Positions 8,375 to 17,359 are shown, numbered from the stretch's first letter. The stretch: 64,000 bases of DNA from Wenzhouxiangella sediminis (GCF_003410055.1 NZ_QUZK01000012.1:1-64000); one strand, 5' to 3'. The notes: generated by a model from the letters alone, not told the origin. Translations and numbers: made by a program.

Positions 8375-9180
8375 TCGAACAGTTCGTCCCAGAGTCGCTG
8401 CCAGCGCCGCAGCTCGCCGGGGATCGCCAGGCGGCGATCGTCGAGGCGTTGCGCGGGCCGGATACCGGCGACCGAGTTTATCACCATGACCGCTTCGGCC
8501 CGGCCCAGGTCTTCGGCCTCCAGTTTCGTTTCCCGAAGGATCACGCCGAGCCGCTCGGTCAGTGCCTGCAAGCCCACGCCCGCCACGCCCGAGCCCGGTC
8601 GGGCCGGCGTGACGGCCAGTCCGTCGACGACGACGATCAGGTTGCCGGCGATGGCCTCGACAAGCCGGCCATCGATGTCGAACAGGATCGCCTCGTCCAC
8701 GCCGGCCCGGCGCGCGTGCTCCGCGGCGAGTACCTGCTCGAGGCGGTTGCCGTGCTTGATTCCCGCCAGCGGCCCGCCGACCGCCAGACGAACAGGGCTG
8801 GAGTGCAGCACGATCCCATCGCGGCGCGCCGAGGCAAGCGCCGCCGGCCAGGGTCGTCGCAGCAGGATGCGGCGCGGCACGGGCCTTGATGGCGGCTCGT
8901 AGGCCCGCCCGCCGCTGCCGCGCGTGATGCTGATGCGGACCACGCACCTGGACCGGCCCTCTGCCAGCATGGCGCACTCGGCCGCGAGAACCCGCTCGTC
9001 GGGCGGCGGGATCAGCAGGCGCTCACAGTCGCGCGCGAGCCGGCGCATGTGCAGCTCCCACAGCGGCGCCCGCCCGCCGACGAAGGCGATGGTCTCGAAC
9101 TGGTGGTCGCCGTAGAGCAGGCCCCGGTCGTCCGGAGGCACGCAGTCGCTCGCCCTTCCGTCGATGAGCGCCTCAACCAT
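8362..9180 (-). CDS. pabC: 4-amino-4-deoxychorismate lyase
   Basis: This is a 272-residue fold-type IV PLP enzyme that converts aminodeoxychorismate to p-aminobenzoate and pyruvate for folate synthesis. The PLP Lys is in GIKHGNRLEQVLA, and the PLP-phosphate/Glu segment DEAILFDIDGRLVEA with the following N (AGNL) matches class IV aminotransferases. The ATG at 9178-9180 overlaps the end of pabB by 8 bases. Gene order and family place it with pabB as the p-aminobenzoate branch inside the lipid operon, as in many gammaproteobacteria. Confidence 0.92.
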   Translation of the reverse strand: MVEALIDGRASDCVPPDDRGLLYGDHQFETIAFVGGRAPLWELHMRRLARDCERLLIPPPDERVLAAECAMLAEGRSRCVVRISITRGSGGRAYEPPSRPVPRRILLRRPWPAALASARRDGIVLHSSPVRLAVGGPLAGIKHGNRLEQVLAAEHARRAGVDEAILFDIDGRLVEAIAGNLIVVVDGLAVTPARPGSGVAGVGLQALTERLGVILRETKLEAEDLGRAEAVMVINSVAGIRPAQRLDDRRLAIPGELRRWQRLWDELFECED

Positions 9181-10510
9181 GACCAATGGCGTTGAGCAGG
9201 CCGCGGGCCTTGTCTTCGGTTTCGGCCAGCTCGGCGGCCGGGTCGGAATCGGCGACGATCCCCGCCCCGGTCCGGAAGCTGATCCGCTCGCCGCCGACGA
9301 CCATGGATCGGATGAGGATATTGAGATCCATGCGCCCGTCCAGGCCGAGGTAGCCCAACGCGCCCGTGTAGCAGCCGCGGCCCTGCCCTTCGAGCTCGGC
9401 GATGATCTCCATGCACCGGACCTTGGGGCAGCCCGTGATGGTGCCGCCCGGGAACACCGCCCGGATGACGTCGGCCGCGCTGGCGCCGTCCCGGAGCTGG
9501 CCACGCACATTCGAAACGATGTGGTGCACGTGGGCGTAGGACTCGACGACCATCAGCTCATCCACTTCGACACTGCCCACGCGGCACACCCGGCCCAGGT
9601 CGTTTCGCTCCAGGTCGATGAGCATGATGTGCTCCGCCCGCTCCTTGGGGTGCGAGACCAGTTCGCTGGTCAGGCGGCTGTCCGCTTCCTCGGAGAGACC
9701 GCGCGGCCGGGTCCCGGCAATCGGCCGCGTCTGGACGACACGCCCGTCGACGCTCACCAGCCTCTCGGGTGACGAAGAGACGACCGTTCCGCCGGGCAGC
9801 CTGGCCAGCGCGGCGAAAGGGGCGGGGTTGGCGCCGGCCAGCGCCCGGTAGATGGCGGCGGGGTCGATCGGCGCTCGACCGACCGCCTCCCAGCCGCGTG
9901 AGAGATTGACCTGGAAGACGTCGCCGGCCCGGATGTACTCGCGAATGCGCTCGACCCCGGACTTGAAACGCTCGCCGGGGTCGGCGCTCAGCGCCAGGTC
10001 GGGCAGCGGGGCCAGCGGCCCGACGGCGCCCTCCCCGGCCGACGCCACTTCCTCCAGCGCCGCGGCCAGCTCCGCCTCGTCCTCGGCCACGACCCAGCAT
10101 CGATCATCGAGATGATCCTGCAGCACGGCCGATCGGCAGCGCTGTGCCAGCGCGACGGGCAAGCCGTCGGTCGCCGGCGGGAGCTTCAGGCCCGGTTCGA
10201 CTTCTCCGGCCAGCTCATAACCGAGATAGACGAACCAGCCGCCGCAGAACGGGAATCGCGAATCGCCCTGGCCCACGCTTGCCCGGCCCTGCCGGTCGGC
10301 CAGTTCGTCCAGGAAGCCGGATCCGGCCTCGAGTTCGGATGGGTCGAGCACCAGCGGCTTCTCGTCGGCGGCGCGAAGCAGCAGCGACCAGCGGCCGAGT
10401 TTCCCGGCCGAGGCCGAGCTTGCGAGCAGGAAACTCCAGCGATCGGGATAGCGGCGATGAACCGTGAGCAGCGACGGAGCAGTCGCCAGCTCACGCGCCA
10501 GGCAGGTCAT
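9173..10510 (-). CDS. pabB: aminodeoxychorismate synthase component I, PIAGT subclass
   Basis: The 445-residue chorismate-binding enzyme has the family signatures GDVFQVNLSR, SSSPERLVS, IDLERNDLGRV and PGGTITGCPKVRCMEII. Paired with the amidotransferase PabA (not in this window) it aminates chorismate at C4. At residues 263-267 it reads PIAGT, with Ala265 where E. coli PabB has the Lys that forms a covalent intermediate (PIKGT). PIAGT is usual in anthranilate synthase. It is also known in a PabB subclass that works through a non-covalent intermediate. Adjacency to pabC favours PabB over TrpE. The start ATG overlaps the fabF stop as ATGA. Confidence 0.88.
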   Translation of the reverse strand: MTCLARELATAPSLLTVHRRYPDRWSFLLASSASAGKLGRWSLLLRAADEKPLVLDPSELEAGSGFLDELADRQGRASVGQGDSRFPFCGGWFVYLGYELAGEVEPGLKLPPATDGLPVALAQRCRSAVLQDHLDDRCWVVAEDEAELAAALEEVASAGEGAVGPLAPLPDLALSADPGERFKSGVERIREYIRAGDVFQVNLSRGWEAVGRAPIDPAAIYRALAGANPAPFAALARLPGGTVVSSSPERLVSVDGRVVQTRPIAGTRPRGLSEEADSRLTSELVSHPKERAEHIMLIDLERNDLGRVCRVGSVEVDELMVVESYAHVHHIVSNVRGQLRDGASAADVIRAVFPGGTITGCPKVRCMEIIAELEGQGRGCYTGALGYLGLDGRMDLNILIRSMVVGGERISFRTGAGIVADSDPAAELAETEDKARGLLNAIGHG

Positions 10511-11754
10511 TCAAACCGTTTCAGCAGCAGCGTACCGTTGGTGCCGCCGAAACCGAAGGAGTTGCTCAAAGCCACGCGGATCGGCTTTTCGCGCGCCTCG
10601 TTGGGGACCAGATCGATGTCCCGGCACTCGGGGTCGACCTCGTCGAGGTTGATGGTCGGCGGAATGATGCCGTCCTTCAGGGCGAGAGCGGTGAAGATCG
10701 CCTCGACGCCGCCGGCCGCGCCGAGCAGGTGCCCGGTCATCGACTTGGTCGAGCTCATCATCAAGTCACCGGCATGATCGCCGAAGCAGGCTCGAACCGC
10801 CGAGCATTCGGCGCGGTCGCCCAGCTGCGTGGACGTGCCGTGGGCGTTGATGTAGTCGACATCGGCCGGATCGAGCCCGGCATCGCGCACGGCGGTTGCC
10901 ATGCAGCGCGCCGCGCCCTCGCCGCCTTCCGACGGTGAGGTGATGTGATAGGCGTCGCCGCTCATGCCGTAGCCGGCGACTTCGGCATAGATCGTCGCGC
11001 CGCGCTTCCTGGCGTGTTCGAGCTCCTCGAGCACGACGATGCCGGCCCCGTTGCTGAGCACGAAGCCGTCGCGGTCCACGTCCCATGGGCGACTGGCCTT
11101 CTCCGGCTCGTCGTTGCGCGTCGACAGCGCCTTGGCGGAGGTGAAACCGCCGTAGGCCGTCGGCGTGGTCCCGAACTCCCCGCCGCCGGCCACCATCACG
11201 TCCGCATCCCCGTAGGCGATGATGCGCGCGGCATCCCCGATATTGTGGGTCGCGGTCGTGCAGGCGGTGACGATGGAGATGTTCGGACCCTTGTAGCCGT
11301 ACTTGATCGACAGGTTGCCCGCGATCATGTTGATGATCACGCCGGGCACGAAGAACGGCGAGATCCGGCGCGGGCCGTTGTCGAGGTAGGTCTTGTAGGT
11401 CTGCTCGATGGTCGAGATGCCGCCGATCCCCGAGCCGATGGCCAGCCCGATTCTCTCGGCGTCATGCTCGCTGTCGGTCAGCCCGGCATCGGTGATGGCC
11501 TGCATCGCCGCGGCCATGCCGTAGTGGATGAAGGTGTCGCACTTCCGCGCTTCCTTGGGCGAAAGATACTCGGTGACGTCGAAGCCCCGAATCTCGCCGG
11601 CGATCTTGGCCGGAAAGCGCTCTGGATCGAACGCTTCCAGCGGGCCGATGCCGCTGCGACCGTTGCAGATGGCATCCCAGGCGCTGGCCACGTCGTTGCC
11701 GACGGGCGACAGGCAGCCCATGCCCGTTATCACGATGCGACGGTCCCCACGCAT
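10507..11754 (-). CDS. fabF: beta-ketoacyl-ACP synthase II
   Basis: The 415-residue condensing enzyme elongates acyl-ACP with malonyl-ACP. The catalytic triad is present: Cys165 in TACTTATHNIG, one His in NAHGTSTQLGD and the other in KSMTGHLLGAAGG. The C-terminal glycine-rich NSFGFGGTNG completes the fold. It follows acpP by 57 bases and precedes pabB with a 4-base overlap, the conserved fab cluster arrangement. Length and motifs are normal for FabF. Confidence 0.96.
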   Translation of the reverse strand: MRGDRRIVITGMGCLSPVGNDVASAWDAICNGRSGIGPLEAFDPERFPAKIAGEIRGFDVTEYLSPKEARKCDTFIHYGMAAAMQAITDAGLTDSEHDAERIGLAIGSGIGGISTIEQTYKTYLDNGPRRISPFFVPGVIINMIAGNLSIKYGYKGPNISIVTACTTATHNIGDAARIIAYGDADVMVAGGGEFGTTPTAYGGFTSAKALSTRNDEPEKASRPWDVDRDGFVLSNGAGIVVLEELEHARKRGATIYAEVAGYGMSGDAYHITSPSEGGEGAARCMATAVRDAGLDPADVDYINAHGTSTQLGDRAECSAVRACFGDHAGDLMMSSTKSMTGHLLGAAGGVEAIFTALALKDGIIPPTINLDEVDPECRDIDLVPNEAREKPIRVALSNSFGFGGTNGTLLLKRFE

Positions 11755-11811
11755 GTGCGACTCCGTTATCCGATTGCCAATGACTGTTCGAGTAGACCCT
11801 GCAGACGTCGA

Positions 11812-12051
11812 TTACTTGTCGACGTTGGCCTTGATGTAGTCGATCGCCTGCTGAACGCTGGTGATCTTCTCGGCCTCTTCGTCGGGAATTTCGCACTCGA
11901 ACTCTTCTTCGAGCGCCATGACCAATTCCACCGTGTCCAGCGAGTCGGCACCCAGGTCATCGACAAAAGAGGCGCTGGGGGTCACTTCCTCTTCCTTGAC
12001 GCCCAGCTGTTCGATCACGATTTTCTTGACGCGTTCTTCAATGCTGCTCAT
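11812..12051 (-). CDS. acpP: acyl carrier protein
   Basis: This is a 79-residue acidic carrier protein. The phosphopantetheine attachment Ser37 lies in the invariant [18 protein letters not shown] motif. It carries growing acyl chains between all the Fab enzymes encoded here and also to PlsX. A GAGG-containing ribosome binding site precedes the ATG. It is preceded by a 162-base gap that contains an AT-rich stretch and a small hairpin, so it very probably has its own promoter in addition to operon read-through, as in E. coli. Confidence 0.97.
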   Translation of the reverse strand: MSSIEERVKKIVIEQLGVKEEEVTPSASFVDDLGADSLDTVELVMALEEEFECEIPDEEAEKITSVQQAIDYIKANVDK

Positions 12052-12130
12052 TGGTGATTTCCTCGTTGATAAGGGTTGCCCAAAGCGGGCACATTGTAGT
12101 GAACAATTTCGCTCACTGCCAGTTTCCAGG

Positions 12131-12146
12131 CACCGAATCTTCGGTG
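12131..12146. other. short perfect hairpin upstream of acpP
   Basis: CACCGA at 12131-12136 pairs with TCGGTG at 12141-12146, around a 4-base loop (ATCT). On the acpP sense strand it lies about 80 bases before the start codon and is followed by no T-run. It could be a leader structure or an attenuating hairpin between fabG and acpP. Its role is unknown. Confidence 0.3.
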
Positions 12147-12164
12147 AAACCGCCTCGGCCCTGA

Positions 12165-12213
12165 CGAAAGCATTTTATTACAATTCAATAATTTATTAAA
12201 ACTTTTTCAAGTT
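12165..12213 (-). promoter_or_regulatory. AT-rich island after fabG, likely acpP promoter region
   Basis: Immediately after the fabG stop, the minus strand runs through about 50 bases that are nearly all A and T, in a GC-rich chromosome. It contains AAAACTT-GAAA-AAGTTTT, a short dyad, and several TAATAA/TTGAA-like hexamers. A TTGAAA with a suitable downstream AT hexamer can be drawn, but no single -35/-10 pair stands out. Its position matches the acpP promoter between fabG and acpP in other gammaproteobacteria. Confidence 0.4.
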
Positions 12214-12963
12214 TTAGGTCATGTACATGCCGCCATTGACGTGCAGCGTCTGCCCCGTCACGTAGCCGCTGGCGTCCGCGGCGAGGAATCCGACGGCGGC
12301 CGCCACGTCGTCGACGCTGCCCAGACGATTGAGGGGAATCGAGTCGGTCAGGCGCTCGCGCTGTTTATCGTCGAGCTCGGCGGTCATGTCGGTTTCGATG
12401 AACCCGGGCGCCACCACGTTGGCGGTAATACCCCGGCTGCCCAGCTCGTGCGCGATCGAGCGCGAGAACCCGGCCACGCCGGCCTTGGCCGCGGCGTAGT
12501 TGCTCTGACCCGGATTCCCGCTGTAGCCAACCACCGACGAGACGCTGATGATGCGTCCGAACTTCTCCTTGAGCATGCCGCGCAGGCAAGCCCGCGTCAT
12601 TCGCATCACGCCGCGCAGATTGGTGTCGAGCACCGCATCCCAGTCGTCGTCCTTGAGGCGCATCAAAAGCTGGTCGCGCGTGATCGCGGCGTTGTTGACC
12701 AGCACCGTCACGGCGCCGGCCCGTTCCTTGATGGTGGCCACGGTTTCAATGATGGCGTCGGGATCGGTTACGTCGAGGACCAGGCCCCTGCCCTCGCCGA
12801 GCCGCTCCGAGATACCCCGGGCGCCCGATTCGGAGGTGGCGGTGCCGAACACCTCGCCGCCCATCGCCTTGAGCCAGTCGGCCGTCGCCCGGCCGATGCC
12901 GCGGCTGGCGCCGGTGACCAGAACCACGCGTCCGTCGATGCGGTTTGCCGTCTCGGGGGTCAT
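12214..12963 (-). CDS. fabG: 3-oxoacyl-ACP reductase
   Basis: The 249-residue short-chain dehydrogenase reduces beta-ketoacyl-ACP with NADPH. The nucleotide loop GASRGIGR is at about residues 18-25, the NNAA motif at about 90-93, and the catalytic Ser143, Tyr156 and Lys160 lie in VSSVVGYSG...SNYAAAKAG. The C-terminal GYVTGQTLHVNGGMYM is typical. The ATG overlaps the fabD stop as TGATG. It is followed by the AT-rich region before acpP. Confidence 0.96.
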   Translation of the reverse strand: MTPETANRIDGRVVLVTGASRGIGRATADWLKAMGGEVFGTATSESGARGISERLGEGRGLVLDVTDPDAIIETVATIKERAGAVTVLVNNAAITRDQLLMRLKDDDWDAVLDTNLRGVMRMTRACLRGMLKEKFGRIISVSSVVGYSGNPGQSNYAAAKAGVAGFSRSIAHELGSRGITANVVAPGFIETDMTAELDDKQRERLTDSIPLNRLGSVDDVAAAVGFLAADASGYVTGQTLHVNGGMYMT

Positions 12964-13907
12964 CACTGCGACTCCTTGTAAGCGCTGATCGTTTCTTCGA
13001 GGGTGTCGGGGTTTTCCAGGGCGATCCATTTCGCCTGGCGATCGATGCGGCGACCGAGCCCGCAAAGCACCTTTCCGGGCCCGCATTCGGCGAGCTCCAT
13101 GATACCCGCCTCGCAGATCGCCCGCACCGACTCGGTCCAGCGAACCGGGCTGGTCAGCTGGCGCACGAGGGCGTCGCGAATGGCGTCGGCGCCTTCGCGG
13201 ATGGCGACATCGCAATTGTGGATGACGGGGACGCTGGGCGTACCGATGTCGGTGTCGGCCAGGATCTCCCGCATGGCGTCGGCGGCCGGTTCCATCAGCG
13301 GGCTGTGGGAGGGGACGCTGACCGGCAGCTTCACGGCTCTCCGGGCACCCGCCTCGCTGCATTTGTGCAGGGCGCGCTCGACCGCGGCCGCATGCCCGGC
13401 GATCACGATCTGGCCGGGGGAGTTGTGGTTGGCCGGCACGACCACCTGGTCCTCGGCCACCTCGCGACAGATGGCGGCGACCACTTCGTCGTCCAGCCCC
13501 AGGATGGCCGCCATCGCGCCCACGCCTTCAGGCACGGCCGCCTGCATCTGGCGACCGCGCTCGGCCACCAGCGCCACCGCGGTGCGGAACGCCAGTGCCC
13601 CGGACGCGACCAGGGCCGAATACTCGCCCAGGCTGTGGCCGGCCATGCGCGCGGGCGCGGGACCACCGAGATCCCGCCAGACGCGCCAGACCGCAATGGC
13701 CCCGGCGAGCACGGCCGGCTGCGTGATCTCGGTGCGGTTGAGCTGTTCTTCCGGACCGTTGCCCACGAGCTGCCACAGGTCGGTGCCCAGCACCTCGCCA
13801 GCTTCCTCGAAGGTCTCGCGAACTCGAGCATGTCTTTCGGCCAGCGCGGCCAGCATGCCGACCGACTGCGAGCCCTGCCCCGGAAACAGCATTGCAAAAT
13901 CCGTCAT
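12963..13907 (-). CDS. fabD: malonyl-CoA:ACP transacylase
   Basis: The 314-residue enzyme transfers malonyl groups from CoA to ACP. The N-terminal LFPGQGSQ oxyanion motif, nucleophile Ser92 in GHSLGEYSA and catalytic His in VPSHSPLM are present. The start was set at the ATG at 13905-13907 because MTDFAMLFPGQGSQ matches the family N-terminus. GGGGAGA lies 5 bases upstream. It lies between fabH and fabG, with a 1-base overlap with fabG. Confidence 0.96.
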   Translation of the reverse strand: MTDFAMLFPGQGSQSVGMLAALAERHARVRETFEEAGEVLGTDLWQLVGNGPEEQLNRTEITQPAVLAGAIAVWRVWRDLGGPAPARMAGHSLGEYSALVASGALAFRTAVALVAERGRQMQAAVPEGVGAMAAILGLDDEVVAAICREVAEDQVVVPANHNSPGQIVIAGHAAAVERALHKCSEAGARRAVKLPVSVPSHSPLMEPAADAMREILADTDIGTPSVPVIHNCDVAIREGADAIRDALVRQLTSPVRWTESVRAICEAGIMELAECGPGKVLCGLGRRIDRQAKWIALENPDTLEETISAYKESQ

Positions 13908-13968
13908 GCGTTCTCCCCTGGCGATGGAATGCTTGAAAAGGAAATGGAAACGACTGATTGGAGGGCGG

Positions 13969-14934
13969 TCAGTAGGCGACCAGCGCCGCGCCCCAGGTGA
14001 ATCCGCCGCCGAAGGCTTCCAGCAGCAGCTTGTCCCCGCGCTTGATGGCTCCGCTGCGCAACGCCTCGTCGAGCGCCATGGGCACCGAGGCCGCGGAGGT
14101 ATTGCCATGCCGGTCGACCGTCACGACCACCTGGTCCATCGACATCTTGAGCTTGCGGGCGGTGGCCTTGATGATGCGAAGGTTGGCCTGGTGGGGAATC
14201 AGCCAGTCGAGATCCTCCTTTTCCAGGTTGTTGGCCGCCAGGGTCTCGTCGACGATGCGACCCAGGGTGTTGACGGCCACCTTGAAGACCTCGTTGCCCT
14301 TCATCGAAACCGAAACGCCGCCTCGCGCTTCGGCGCGGAAGCCTCGCGAAACGCCCACGTCGACCTTGAGCAGGTCGCTGTAGCCGCCGTTGGCGTGGAT
14401 ATGGGTCGACAGGATGCCGGGATTCTCGTCGGCGGTCAGCACGGCCGCGCCCGCGCCGTCACCGAACAGCACGCAGGTCGATCGATCGTTCCAGTCGAGC
14501 ATGCGCGTGAGGGTTTCGGCCCCGACCACCAGCACGTTGCGCGCGGTGCCGTTGCGGATGTACTGGTCGGCGACCGACAGGGCATAGATGAAGCCGGAGC
14601 AGGCGGCGTTGATGTCGAAAGCGCCGCACTCGGCCATGCCCATACGGTGCTGCAGAAGGCACGCCGTGGACGGAAAGACCAGATCCGGCGTGGTCGTCCC
14701 CACCAACAACAGGTCGATGTCGCCCGGCTTGAGACCGGCGTCTTCCATGGCCTGGCGGGCCGCCTGTTCGGCCAGGTCACAGGTCGTCTGACCTTCGGCC
14801 GCGACATGGCGCTGGCGGATGCCGGTGCGCTCGGTGATCCATTGATCACTGGTGTCGACGAGTTGCTCGAGATCCTTGTTGGTGAGGACCTTCTCGGGCA
14901 GGTAGCGACCGGTTCCGATGATACGCGCGTACAT
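13969..14934 (-). CDS. fabH: beta-ketoacyl-ACP synthase III
   Basis: The 321-residue initiating condensing enzyme joins acetyl-CoA and malonyl-ACP. Cys112 lies in [11 protein letters not shown], the His in [10 protein letters not shown] and the Asn in [10 protein letters not shown], giving a complete Cys-His-Asn set. The N-terminus [14 protein letters not shown] is typical. It sits between plsX and fabD, with a 26-base gap to plsX. Confidence 0.96.
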   Translation of the reverse strand: MYARIIGTGRYLPEKVLTNKDLEQLVDTSDQWITERTGIRQRHVAAEGQTTCDLAEQAARQAMEDAGLKPGDIDLLLVGTTTPDLVFPSTACLLQHRMGMAECGAFDINAACSGFIYALSVADQYIRNGTARNVLVVGAETLTRMLDWNDRSTCVLFGDGAGAAVLTADENPGILSTHIHANGGYSDLLKVDVGVSRGFRAEARGGVSVSMKGNEVFKVAVNTLGRIVDETLAANNLEKEDLDWLIPHQANLRIIKATARKLKMSMDQVVVTVDRHGNTSAASVPMALDEALRSGAIKRGDKLLLEAFGGGFTWGAALVAY

Positions 14935-14960
14935 TCTTCGTTATTGTCCCTGCGTTTCGG

Positions 14961-15962
14961 TCAATAGCTGGCCCAGAGCGCTTCCTCGAGCTCCGGAATC
15001 AGGTTTCGCCGTGCTTCCAGCGCGGCAAGGCCGATGGCCGATGCGAAACCGCGCTCGCAGGCGCCGCCGTGACTCTTGATCACGATTCCGTGCACGCCCA
15101 GAAGCGGGGCACCATTATGCCGGGCCGGATCGAGCTTGTCATACATGCGCCTGAGCCCGCCCCGAACGACGGCTCCGCGCCAGCCGCGCATTTCCTCGCG
15201 CAACTGGCCGAAAATCAGCCGAACCATGCCCTCGGCGCTCTTGAGCAGGACGTTTCCGGCGAATCCGTCACAAACGACCAGGTCGACTTCACCGGCGAAC
15301 ACCTGGTCGGCTTCGACGAAGCCAGTGAAATCCAGACCGGCCTCCGCCTCGATGAGCCGCGCGGCCTCGCGCACCACATCGGGGCCCTTGTTGGGCTCGT
15401 GCCCGATATTGAGCAGGCCGATCCGCGGCGACCGATCGCGCAGCACCCGCACGGCGGTGTTGCCGAGTTGGGCGAATTCGCACAGGCGGTGGGCGTTCAC
15501 GCCGACGTTGGCGCCGAGATCCAGCGCCCAGACCGAGCCGCCGGCCGTCGGCAGCGCCGCCATCAGGACCGGCCGCTCGATCCCCGGCAGCATGCCGAGC
15601 ACCTGCCGCGACAGCGCCATCAGGGCGCCCGTATTGCCGGCGCTGACCACCGAAGAACTGCGACCGGCGGCGACGCGCTCGAGCGCCACCTGCATGCTGC
15701 TACCTCGCCCCTGTCGAAGCGCGTGAGCCGGGCCGGCGTCCATGGGCAGAACCTGATCGGCCGCGACCAGCTCGACCCGATCGCCTTCATCGAGCCCGGC
15801 CGCACGCAGCAGCGCACGAAGGCGCGCCACGTCGCCCACCAGGTCGACCCGGAGTCCGGGATCGGACCGAAGCGCCCGGCGGACCGCCGACAGCGTGGTA
15901 TCGAGCCCGCCGTCGCCGCTCATGGCGTCGACGGCGACACTGGCGCGTCCCTGCGCGGCCAT
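14961..15962 (-). CDS. plsX: phosphate acyltransferase
   Basis: The 333-residue enzyme makes acyl-phosphate from acyl-ACP, the first step of glycerolipid synthesis by the PlsX/PlsY route. N-terminal VAVDAMSGDGG, SAGNTGALMA and the C-terminal LLGVHGIVIKSHGG are family motifs. The position between rpmF and fabH is the textbook one. The start codon follows rpmF by 16 bases. Confidence 0.95.
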   Translation of the reverse strand: MAAQGRASVAVDAMSGDGGLDTTLSAVRRALRSDPGLRVDLVGDVARLRALLRAAGLDEGDRVELVAADQVLPMDAGPAHALRQGRGSSMQVALERVAAGRSSSVVSAGNTGALMALSRQVLGMLPGIERPVLMAALPTAGGSVWALDLGANVGVNAHRLCEFAQLGNTAVRVLRDRSPRIGLLNIGHEPNKGPDVVREAARLIEAEAGLDFTGFVEADQVFAGEVDLVVCDGFAGNVLLKSAEGMVRLIFGQLREEMRGWRGAVVRGGLRRMYDKLDPARHNGAPLLGVHGIVIKSHGGACERGFASAIGLAALEARRNLIPELEEALWASY

Positions 15963-15978
15963 GGGTCAGCGCGGCTTG

Positions 15979-16191
15979 TCAGCCCTGCGTTTCTTCGAGG
16001 TCTTCTTCGTCGATCTCGGGAGCCACTTCCACGACCTGGCGGCCGCGATAGAAGCCCTCGGCCGATACGTGGTGGCGGCGATGGATCTCACCGGTGGTCG
16101 ATTCTTCCGACAGCGTCGGACCGCTGAGTCCATCGTGCGAACGACGCATGCCGCGGCGCGACGGGGTCTTGCGACTTTTCTGAACAGCCAT
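15979..16191 (-). CDS. rpmF: 50S ribosomal protein L32
   Basis: This 70-residue ribosomal protein begins [20 protein letters not shown], the invariant L32 N-terminus, followed by [18 protein letters not shown]. It is longer than E. coli L32 (57 residues) because of an acidic C-terminal extension ([15 protein letters not shown]). It has no zinc-binding Cys pairs, so it is the Cys-minus form. It lies between yceD and plsX as in most proteobacteria. Confidence 0.96.
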   Translation of the reverse strand: MAVQKSRKTPSRRGMRRSHDGLSGPTLSEESTTGEIHRRHHVSAEGFYRGRQVVEVAPEIDEEDLEETQG

Positions 16192-16208
16192 TGCTCAATA
16201 CTCCTGTG

Positions 16209-16721
16209 TCATTTGTCCTTGTCGCGGTTCTTGCGCAGTTCATCGGCCAGTTCCGCGAAGGGCCGGTATGTGTCCGAAGTCGGCGCCTCTTCGCCCACCT
16301 TGGACGAGGCCGGATCGATCGGCACCAGCGGCAATCCAAGCAGGACCTCCTCGCCGATCAGGCGAACCAGCTCCACCTTGTTGTCCGGGCACAAAAGCGG
16401 CTCGTAGTCTTCGGGCAGCGAATCGGCCGCGCGGTCGTCGGGGACGATGCCCACGACCGAACGGCTTTCGATCGGATGCTCGAAGACCTTCAGGGTTCTC
16501 TGGCAGCGCAGCGGCACCCGCCCGCTTACCGAGACCTCGGCCCTGACCTGGCGCTGCTCGTCGTGCCCGAAGACAATGCGGAATTCAATCTCCGCATCAC
16601 CGGGATCGGCTATCATGCCGTCCAGGCGAGTCAAGCGCGCCAGCGGGACCGTGCCGCTGAATTCCCGTCCGGCGGCGGCCGCCTTGTCCGGGTCGATCCA
16701 GTCTGGAAAGTCTCGCGACAT
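16209..16721 (-). CDS. yceD: YceD/DUF177 family protein
   Basis: This 170-residue protein is the one encoded immediately upstream of rpmF in most bacteria. The family is linked to 23S rRNA accumulation and ribosome assembly, but its biochemistry is uncertain. It carries the paired cysteines (PLRCQRTL about 80 residues in, then LLCPDNKVELVRLIGEEVLLGLP). The start was set at the ATG at 16719-16721. Upstream codons in the same frame overlap a perfect -10 element and look non-coding. It is first in the long operon running to dinB. Confidence 0.9.
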   Translation of the reverse strand: MSRDFPDWIDPDKAAAAGREFSGTVPLARLTRLDGMIADPGDAEIEFRIVFGHDEQRQVRAEVSVSGRVPLRCQRTLKVFEHPIESRSVVGIVPDDRAADSLPEDYEPLLCPDNKVELVRLIGEEVLLGLPLVPIDPASSKVGEEAPTSDTYRPFAELADELRKNRDKDK

Positions 16722-16730
16722 AAGCCGATC

Positions 16731-16759
16731 ATTATACCACTCAAACAGCCTGCACAACA
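16731..16759 (-). promoter_or_regulatory. promoter of the yceD-rpmF-plsX-fab operon
   Basis: On the minus strand a consensus TATAAT (16731-16736) is preceded directly by TGG, forming an extended -10 (TGnTATAAT). Candidate -35 hexamers are TTGTGC with a 15-base spacer or TGTTGT with 17. Only nine bases separate the -10 from the yceD ATG, so a normal start site would leave a leader of about 2-4 bases, or none. It sits in the 47-base divergent gap with maf. Confidence 0.65.
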
Positions 16760-16768
16760 CTTTGCGTG

Positions 16769-17359
16769 ATGCCCGAATCGAGCCGCAGCCCCATGATCGT
16801 GCTCGCATCCAGCTCGCCCTACCGCGCCGAGTTGCTCGGACGCCTGCGCCTGGACTTCGAGAAGCTTTCCCCCGCGATCGACGAGTCGCCCGCAGCGGGT
16901 GAATCGGGCGCGGATCTGGCCCGCCGCCTCGCCGCCGCCAAGGCCGCCGCGGTCGTCCGCCAGCGCCCCGGCGCCATCGTGATCGGCTCCGACCAGGTGG
17001 CCGAGTGCCGCGGGCGGCTGATGGGCAAGCCCGGCGCGCGCGATGCCGCCATCGAACAACTTTCGTTCTGCAGCGGCGCGGCCATCGTCTTCCATACCGC
17101 CGTCACCCTGCGTCGCGACGACGAAGAATTCTCCGGGCTGATCCCGACGACCGTGCACATGCGCCGTCTACGGCGCACGCAGATCGAACGATACGTCGAG
17201 GCCGACCGCCCTCTCGACTGCGCGGGCGCAATGAAAAGCGAGGCGCTGGGCATTTCCCTGGCCGAGCGTGTCACGAGCGACGATCCGACCGCCCTGATCG
17301 GCCTTCCCCTGACGCTTGTCGTACGACTCCTCGGTCGGTTCGGTATGGAGCTCCCCTGA
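16769..17359 (+). CDS. Maf-like nucleoside triphosphate pyrophosphatase
   Basis: This protein of about 196 residues hydrolyses non-canonical or modified NTPs (E. coli YceF acts on m7GTP). Motifs present are ASSSPYRAELL near the N-terminus, IVIGSDQVAECRGRLMGKPG and the RYVEADRPLDCAGAMKSEALG segment, which match the YceF rather than the YhdE pattern. Possible starts are GTG 16766, ATG 16769 and ATG 16793 (MIVLASSSP). The last gives the tightest match to the family N-terminus. It is divergent from yceD, as yceF usually is. Confidence 0.88.
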   Translation: MPESSRSPMIVLASSSPYRAELLGRLRLDFEKLSPAIDESPAAGESGADLARRLAAAKAAAVVRQRPGAIVIGSDQVAECRGRLMGKPGARDAAIEQLSFCSGAAIVFHTAVTLRRDDEEFSGLIPTTVHMRRLRRTQIERYVEADRPLDCAGAMKSEALGISLAERVTSDDPTALIGLPLTLVVRLLGRFGMELP

